Positions 6,442-9,329 of a stretch of 9,329 bases of DNA are shown here, piece by piece. Within the stretch, counting starts at the first letter, position 1. Each line of letters begins with the position of its first letter. The stretch spans positions 1-9,329 of the forward strand of contig CAYMLQ010000231.1 in NCBI GenBank assembly GCA_964390795.1, written 5' to 3'. This DNA comes from CAYMLQ01 sp964390795. GTDB lineage: Bacteria; Verrucomicrobiota; Kiritimatiellia; RFP12; UBA1067. The notes beneath the pieces were generated by a model. It had not been told where the DNA came from and ran no database searches. It was given only the letters and a program-made list of their open reading frames with translations. The position numbers and the translations under genes were made by a program.

Positions 6442-6467
6442 GGGCGAACACACAGGTTCTCCCCGAC
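6442..6467 (-). repeat. REP-like hairpin after rnfC, degenerate copy
   Basis: GGGCGAAC (6442-6449), the loop ACACAG, and GTTCTCCC (6456-6463, one mismatch) form a hairpin starting directly after the rnfC stop. The outer tetranucleotide is CGAC where the better copy at 7534-7559 has CTAC (GTAG on the minus strand). It is identical to that copy over 21 bp including the stop codon (6439-6459). The heptad array begins one nt inside its end. Confidence 0.75.
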
Positions 6468-6519
6468 TAACTGCTAACTCCTAACTCCTAACTGCTAACT
6501 CCTAACTTCTAACTCCTAA
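6468..6519 (+). repeat. Heptad tandem array D, before rnfD (7 units)
   Basis: Seven units (TAACTGC, TAACTCC, TAACTCC, TAACTGC, TAACTCC, TAACTTC, TAACTCC) plus a final TAA abut the rnfD ATG at 6520. This is the longest array in the window. No Shine-Dalgarno is present. Variation is confined almost wholly to the sixth base of the unit. Confidence 0.93.
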
Positions 6520-7533
6520 ATGAAGCCACCCGCACCCGCCGACCTCTATATCGTCAGTTCCTCGCCGCACACCCACTCGGGATCATCCGTCGAGCGCATC
6601 ATGCTGGACGTTCTGATCGCGCTCGCGCCCGCCTTTGTCGCGGCCTGCTGGTTCTTCCGGCTGGACGCCCTGCGCCTGACAGCCGTTTGCGTGGCCTCCT
6701 GCCTGCTGACCGAGTGGCTCTGCCGCAAGGCCATGAAGCGCGCCAGCACGCTCTCCGATTTCAGCGCCGCGGTCACCGGCGTGCTGCTGGCCTTCAACCT
6801 CCCTCCGGCCCTGCCCTCCTGGATGGCGGTCGCGGGCTCGGTCTTCTCCATCGCCATCGCCAAGCAGGTCTTCGGCGGCGTCGGCTACAACCCTTTCAAC
6901 CCCGCCCTCGCGGGCCGCGCCTTCATGCTGATCTCCTTTACCGGAGCCATGACCACCTGGAGCGGTTCCGCCTGGTTGCACACGCTCTCCGGCAACGCTG
7001 CCGACGCGCTTACCACCGCCACGCCCCTCGGACTCGCCAAGGAGGCGCTCAAGTCCGGCCAGGCGCTGCCGGCCTTTAACAACAGTCTGCTTTCCGACTT
7101 CTTTCTCGGCAACATCAACGGCTGCATCGGCGAGACCTCGGCGCTGGCTCTGCTGCTCGGCGCGGCCTACCTGCTCTACCGCAAGGTCATCACCTGGCAC
7201 GTCCCGGCGGCCTACCTGCTCACGGTCTTCGCATACGCCGCCATCCTGCACGCACTTTCGCCCGCGACCTCCATCCCGCCGCTCTTCCACCTGCTCTCCG
7301 GCGGCCTGCTGCTCGGCGCGTTCTTTATGGCGACCGACATGGTCACCACGCCCGTCACCCGGCGCGGCCTGCTGGTCTTCGGCATCGGCTGCGGCGTTAT
7401 CACGATGCTCATCCGCACCGTCAAGACCGGCGCCTATCCCGAGGGCGTCAGCTTTGCGATCCTCATCATGAACGCCTTCACCCCGCTTATCAACCGCGCC
7501 ACCCGCAACCGTGTGTTCGGCGCCAAAAAGTAA
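6520..7533 (+). CDS. rnfD: RnfD, flavinylated membrane subunit of the Rnf complex
   Basis: RnfD is a polytopic membrane subunit carrying covalent FMN, related to NqrB, and part of the ion-conducting core. The 337 residues contain about nine or ten hydrophobic segments. Key blocks are GYNPFNPALAGRAFM (122-136), the flavinylation motif D162-A-L-T-T-A-T168-P, which fits DxxTxAT with Thr168 as the FMN acceptor, and FFMATDMVTTPVT (268-280). Attachment requires an ApbE flavin transferase, which is not in the window. The start at 6520 follows a seven-unit heptad array with no Shine-Dalgarno and gives a normal N-terminus (SSSPHTHSG, the usual beginning in this family). The gene ends Ala-Lys-Lys-stop inside a repeat shared with the end of rnfC. 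Identification is firm. Confidence 0.97.
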   Translation: MKPPAPADLYIVSSSPHTHSGSSVERIMLDVLIALAPAFVAACWFFRLDALRLTAVCVASCLLTEWLCRKAMKRASTLSDFSAAVTGVLLAFNLPPALPSWMAVAGSVFSIAIAKQVFGGVGYNPFNPALAGRAFMLISFTGAMTTWSGSAWLHTLSGNAADALTTATPLGLAKEALKSGQALPAFNNSLLSDFFLGNINGCIGETSALALLLGAAYLLYRKVITWHVPAAYLLTVFAYAAILHALSPATSIPPLFHLLSGGLLLGAFFMATDMVTTPVTRRGLLVFGIGCGVITMLIRTVKTGAYPEGVSFAILIMNAFTPLINRATRNRVFGAKK

Positions 7534-7559
7534 GGGCGAACACACAGGTTCGCCCCTAC
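7534..7559 (-). repeat. REP-like GTAG-headed hairpin after rnfD
   Basis: A perfect 8-bp stem, GGGCGAAC (7534-7541) and GTTCGCCC (7548-7555), with the 6-nt loop ACACAG, ends in CTAC (7556-7559), which is GTAG on the minus strand. It begins directly after the rnfD stop codon. A GTAG foot next to a hairpin is the hallmark of REP sequences recognised by RAYT (TnpA-REP) proteins. In the operon mRNA it could act as a stabilising or attenuating hairpin between rnfD and rnfG. Confidence 0.8.
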
Positions 7560-7585
7560 AGGATCTCCTGAACCGGCACTCCATC

Positions 7586-8128
7586 ATGAAAGAAACCATC
7601 AAACTCATCCTCGTGCTGACGATCATCTGCGCGGTCAGTTCCGCGCTGCTCGCGGCAGTCTACAGCAAGACCAAAGACCCCATTGCGGCGTCGCTGGAAC
7701 TCCGCACGGCCAAGGCTGCGGCCAAGGTCATGCCCGCGGGCGTCGCGACGCCGGATAAGAAAGTGGTAGGGGATGTCACCTTCTTCGTCGCGAAGCAGGA
7801 CGGCCAAGTCGCGGCGGTCGCGGTCGAGGGCCGCTCCAAGAACGGCTACGGCGGCGACATCGTCCTCATGGTCGGACTCGGCGCGGATGGCCGGCTGGTG
7901 AACTACCAGAAGCTTGTCGCGAACGAAACGCCCGGCCTCGGCACGAAAATGGAAACCGACGCTTTCAAGAAGCCGTTGCTTGGCCGACCGCTCAAGGGCC
8001 TGTGGAAAGTCAAGAAGGACGGCGGCGACGTGGACGCGATCACGGCGGCCACGATCTCCTCCCGCGCCGTGATGGAGTGCATCCGCGACGCCATCGCCAA
8101 GTATGACCGGGCCGCGGCCCAGCTCTGA
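7586..8128 (+). CDS. rnfG: RnfG, flavinylated periplasm-facing subunit of the Rnf complex
   Basis: RnfG is a single-anchor subunit with an FMN_bind domain facing the outside of the membrane, related to NqrC. It passes electrons between RnfD and the RnfA/RnfE site. The 180 residues begin with an N-terminal membrane helix (4-24). The FMN_bind domain follows, with ETPGLGTK (114-121) and the flavinylation motif D150-A-I-T-A-A-T156-I-S-S, giving Thr156 as the likely FMN site. The more common residues at this site are SGAT; TAAT still fits DxxTxAT. I chose the ATG at 7586 because it opens directly on the anchor helix; earlier in-frame starts reach back into rnfD. There is neither a heptad array nor a clear Shine-Dalgarno here. 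A small gene follows after 5 nt. Confidence 0.95.
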   Translation: MKETIKLILVLTIICAVSSALLAAVYSKTKDPIAASLELRTAKAAAKVMPAGVATPDKKVVGDVTFFVAKQDGQVAAVAVEGRSKNGYGGDIVLMVGLGADGRLVNYQKLVANETPGLGTKMETDAFKKPLLGRPLKGLWKVKKDGGDVDAITAATISSRAVMECIRDAIAKYDRAAAQL

Positions 8129-8133
8129 ACCAA

Positions 8134-8421
8134 ATGAGCACCCCTCACGCTCAAGCGGTTCTCTTCCTCTGCGACGTCCTGACCGCTGCGGGCCACTCCG
8201 TGATCTCGGCCTGCACCGACGAACGGACGGACCCGCAGATTTTTGCGCAGTCGAAGAGCGGCGAACTGGCCTTCTATTTCGTGCGGGCGGACGCGCCGGA
8301 ACCCGATCCCGAAACGTTCGCACGTTTCCGCGCTCTCGCGGCCAAGCACGTTGTCGCGGCCTACTACGCGCCGGTAGCAACATCGCCCGAGTCCCGCGTG
8401 CTTCCGTTCCGGGCTCTCTAA
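8134..8421 (+). CDS. Unrecognised 95-aa protein, last gene of the rnf operon
   Basis: I do not recognise this gene. It starts 5 nt after the rnfG stop and is very probably co-transcribed and translationally coupled, since it has no Shine-Dalgarno. The protein is soluble-looking, with no signal peptide, no membrane segment and two Cys (13 and 27). The apparent pattern is helix (5-19), strand (22-26), D33-P34-Q35-I36, strand ELAFYFVRA (44-52), helix (57-72) and strand VVAAYYAPV (73-81). This alpha-beta-beta-beta-alpha-beta order resembles the restriction-endonuclease-like (PD-(D/E)XK) fold, but the E-x-K residues are absent, so any such domain would be inactive. That fold idea is weak inference. 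It occupies the place where rnfE would be expected but is far too short and hydrophilic to be RnfE. Confidence 0.7.
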   Translation: MSTPHAQAVLFLCDVLTAAGHSVISACTDERTDPQIFAQSKSGELAFYFVRADAPEPDPETFARFRALAAKHVVAAYYAPVATSPESRVLPFRAL

Positions 8422-8441
8422 CGACGGAGCGGGGGCCCGGC

Positions 8442-8467
8442 GGCGGTTTACGGGGAAACCGCCCTAC
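8442..8467 (-). repeat. REP-like GTAG-headed hairpin in convergent intergenic region
   Basis: An 8-bp stem, GGCGGTTT (8442-8449) and AAACCGCC (8456-8463), with a 6-nt loop ends in CTAC (8464-8467; GTAG on minus). It lies 20 nt after the last gene of the rnf operon and could help stop or stabilise its transcript. No T-run follows, so it is not a classical intrinsic terminator. Confidence 0.75.
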
Positions 8468-8511
8468 CCGTGACGGCACGATACGCAAGCGGAACGGGTG
8501 CGCGAAGCCTG

Positions 8512-8537
8512 GTAGGGACGCCTCCCCGCAGGCGTCC
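8512..8537 (+). repeat. REP-like GTAG-headed hairpin, opposite orientation
   Basis: GTAG (8512-8515) is followed by an 8-bp stem, GGACGCCT (8516-8523) and AGGCGTCC (8530-8537), with a 6-nt loop. It faces the element at 8442-8467 head to head, as in paired REP (BIME) arrangements. The stem sequence differs from the other copies while the geometry is the same. Confidence 0.75.
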
Positions 8538-8551
8538 GCAGGGCAAGGGGA

Positions 8552-8566
8552 CCGGCGGCGGTTTAC
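8552..8566. repeat. Half-copy of the 8437-8451 repeat, overlapping a stop codon
   Basis: CCGGCGGCGGTTTAC at 8552-8566 is a direct copy of 8437-8451, which forms one arm and flank of the hairpin at 8442-8467. Here the other arm is missing. The TAA stop of the minus-strand gene (8563-8565) lies inside it. Confidence 0.7.
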
Positions 8567-8886
8567 CGGGATACGTCATCAAAGCTGACCCGCACGAAGT
8601 CGAAGGCGGGCTCCTCGTAGGGATGGGCGGCGCGCAGCGCGGCTGTGACAGCCGCGACCGTCTCTTCCGCGCAGAGCATCTCCACGCGGAATTCGGGCAC
8701 GCGCTCCTCGACGCCGGTGCGTCCGACGAACGGGTCACTTCCCGCCAGTGGACGGAACTGGCCCTGCCCCAGCACCTGCCAGCAGCAGCGGTCATAGGCG
8801 GCATAGCGCCCGGCCCCGGCAGCGAACAGGGCGTCCTTGACCGGCTCCAGATAGGCTTCGGGGATATAGACCGTGAGCTTGTACAT
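8563..8886 (-). CDS. YqfO/NIF3-associated small protein
   Basis: This 107-residue protein matches the stand-alone version of the small PII/CutA-like domain that is inserted in YqfO/NIF3-type proteins. The biochemical function is not established. Visible signature: YKLTVYIPE (2-10), AGAGRYAAYDRCCWQ (23-37), GQGQFRPLAGSDPFVG (40-55), ERVPEFRVEMLC (61-72) and AAHPYEEPAFD (86-96). The length is typical of the stand-alone form. The start at 8886 has GAGG 3 nt upstream and lies 5 nt after the nrdR stop, so the two genes form an operon. The stop codon falls within a repeat half-copy (8552-8566), so the last few residues (DDVSR) may have been reshaped by that element. It converges on the rnf operon. 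Confidence 0.85.
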   Translation of the reverse strand: MYKLTVYIPEAYLEPVKDALFAAGAGRYAAYDRCCWQVLGQGQFRPLAGSDPFVGRTGVEERVPEFRVEMLCAEETVAAVTAALRAAHPYEEPAFDFVRVSFDDVSR

Positions 8887-8891
8887 GCGCC

Positions 8892-9329
8892 TCAGCTCTT
8901 CTCGACCACGTCCTTGACCGCCTTGAGGAATTGGTTCACATCCGCGAAGCGGCGGTAGACCGAGGCGAAGCGGATGTAGGCGACCTCGTCGAGGCGGTGT
9001 AGGCGGGGCATGACGGCTTGTCCGATCTGGTCGGAGGTGACCTCGCTCTCGCCCTCGAAAGAGCCGATAATCTGGTCGACGAGGTCGTGGATCTGATCCG
9101 CGCTGATCGGGCGCTTCTCGCAGGCCCGCATCAGCCCGCGCTCCAGTTTCACGCGGCTGAACTCCTCGCGCCGGCCGTCCCGCTTGATCACCCGGAGTTC
9201 GTCCTTGTCGATCTCCTCATAGGTGGTGAAGCGCTGCTCGCAGGCCAGGCACTGACGCCGCCGCCGGATCGCCGCGCCTTCGCGCGCGGCCCGGCTGTCG
9301 AGCACCTTGTCATCCAGATGGCCGCATTT
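8892..9329 (-). CDS. nrdR: NrdR transcriptional repressor (first few codons beyond window)
   Basis: NrdR is a nucleotide-sensing repressor of ribonucleotide reductase genes. The frame runs off the right edge at KCGHLDDKV, so only about four residues (Met to the first Zn-ligand Cys) are missing; 145 residues are visible of about 150. The zinc ribbon shows the remaining first-pair Cys in KCGH, then LDSRAAREGAAIRRRRQC and the second pair in CLACEQRFTTYEE. The ATP-cone follows (VIKRDGRREEFSRVKLERGL ... YIRFASVYRRFADVNQF), complete to the end. The gene is followed after 5 nt by the YqfO-like gene. No NrdR box is visible in the window, and its targets are not here. Identification is firm. Confidence 0.96.
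   Translation of the reverse strand, partial: KCGHLDDKVLDSRAAREGAAIRRRRQCLACEQRFTTYEEIDKDELRVIKRDGRREEFSRVKLERGLMRACEKRPISADQIHDLVDQIIGSFEGESEVTSDQIGQAVMPRLHRLDEVAYIRFASVYRRFADVNQFLKAVKDVVEKS

Noticed and set aside
5086..6453. A 455-codon antisense open frame covering rnfC, slightly longer than rnfC itself.
   Set aside because: Its translation is low-complexity Gly/Ala/Asp/Arg without recognisable motifs, and it is the usual antisense shadow of a high-GC gene; rnfC has intact cluster and flavin motifs.
4216..6519. A CRISPR array, considered for the heptad arrays.
   Set aside because: The units are 7 nt and contiguous, without spacers, and no cas genes are present.
6583..7626. A 347-codon antisense open frame over rnfD.
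   Set aside because: Charged, repetitive composition with no motif; rnfD on the plus strand is certain.
7556..8488. A 310-codon antisense open frame over rnfG and the small gene.
   Set aside because: Arg/Gly-rich shadow without domain features, crossing two REP-like elements.

Overview
The window reads as a fragment of a high-GC, Gram-negative-type bacterial genome, probably a metagenome assembly, because it contains a run of exactly 100 Ns. A BspA-like leucine-rich repeat protein with a GW...FGG-type C-terminal end, a secreted GH42-type glycosidase, a sodium/proton-pumping Rnf complex and abundant short intergenic repeats would fit an anaerobic member of the PVC group (Kiritimatiellota, Lentisphaerota or Verrucomicrobiota). 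This placement is an inference from gene content; no rRNA or other phylogenetic marker is present.

Layout. 1-550 (minus): most of folD, cut by the left edge, with its own promoter and a leader made of heptad repeats. 551-998: a gene-free, repeat-rich stretch. 999-1553 (minus): the C-terminal part of a BspA-like LRR protein, starting on top of the stop codon of the next gene. 1544-3403 (minus): a secreted GH42-like glycosidase interrupted by the assembly gap. 3404-3632: a divergent promoter region. 3633-8128 (plus): rnfA, rnfB, rnfC, rnfD and rnfG, followed 5 nt later by a small unrecognised gene (8134-8421). No rnfE is present. 8422-8562: a convergent intergenic region carrying hairpins. 8563-9329 (minus): a YqfO/NIF3-like small protein and nrdR, the latter cut by the right edge.

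How the genes work together. RnfB and RnfC carry iron-sulfur clusters and pass electrons between ferredoxin and NAD(H). RnfD and RnfG carry covalent FMN on threonine. RnfA provides half of the membrane iron-sulfur site normally shared with RnfE. The complex couples this redox reaction to ion transport. The glycosidase would supply sugars and FolD one-carbon units. NrdR controls ribonucleotide reductase and is unrelated to Rnf.

The most striking pattern is a family of TAACTNC heptad tandem arrays (3, 4, 6 and 7 units). They occupy the Shine-Dalgarno position just upstream of folD, rnfB, rnfC and rnfD, always in the same orientation relative to the gene. A second family consists of GTAG-headed hairpins with 8-bp stems and 6-nt loops, resembling REP elements, placed right after stop codons. 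A third point is the extra ferredoxin domain of RnfB, which has lost exactly the ligands of one of its two clusters.
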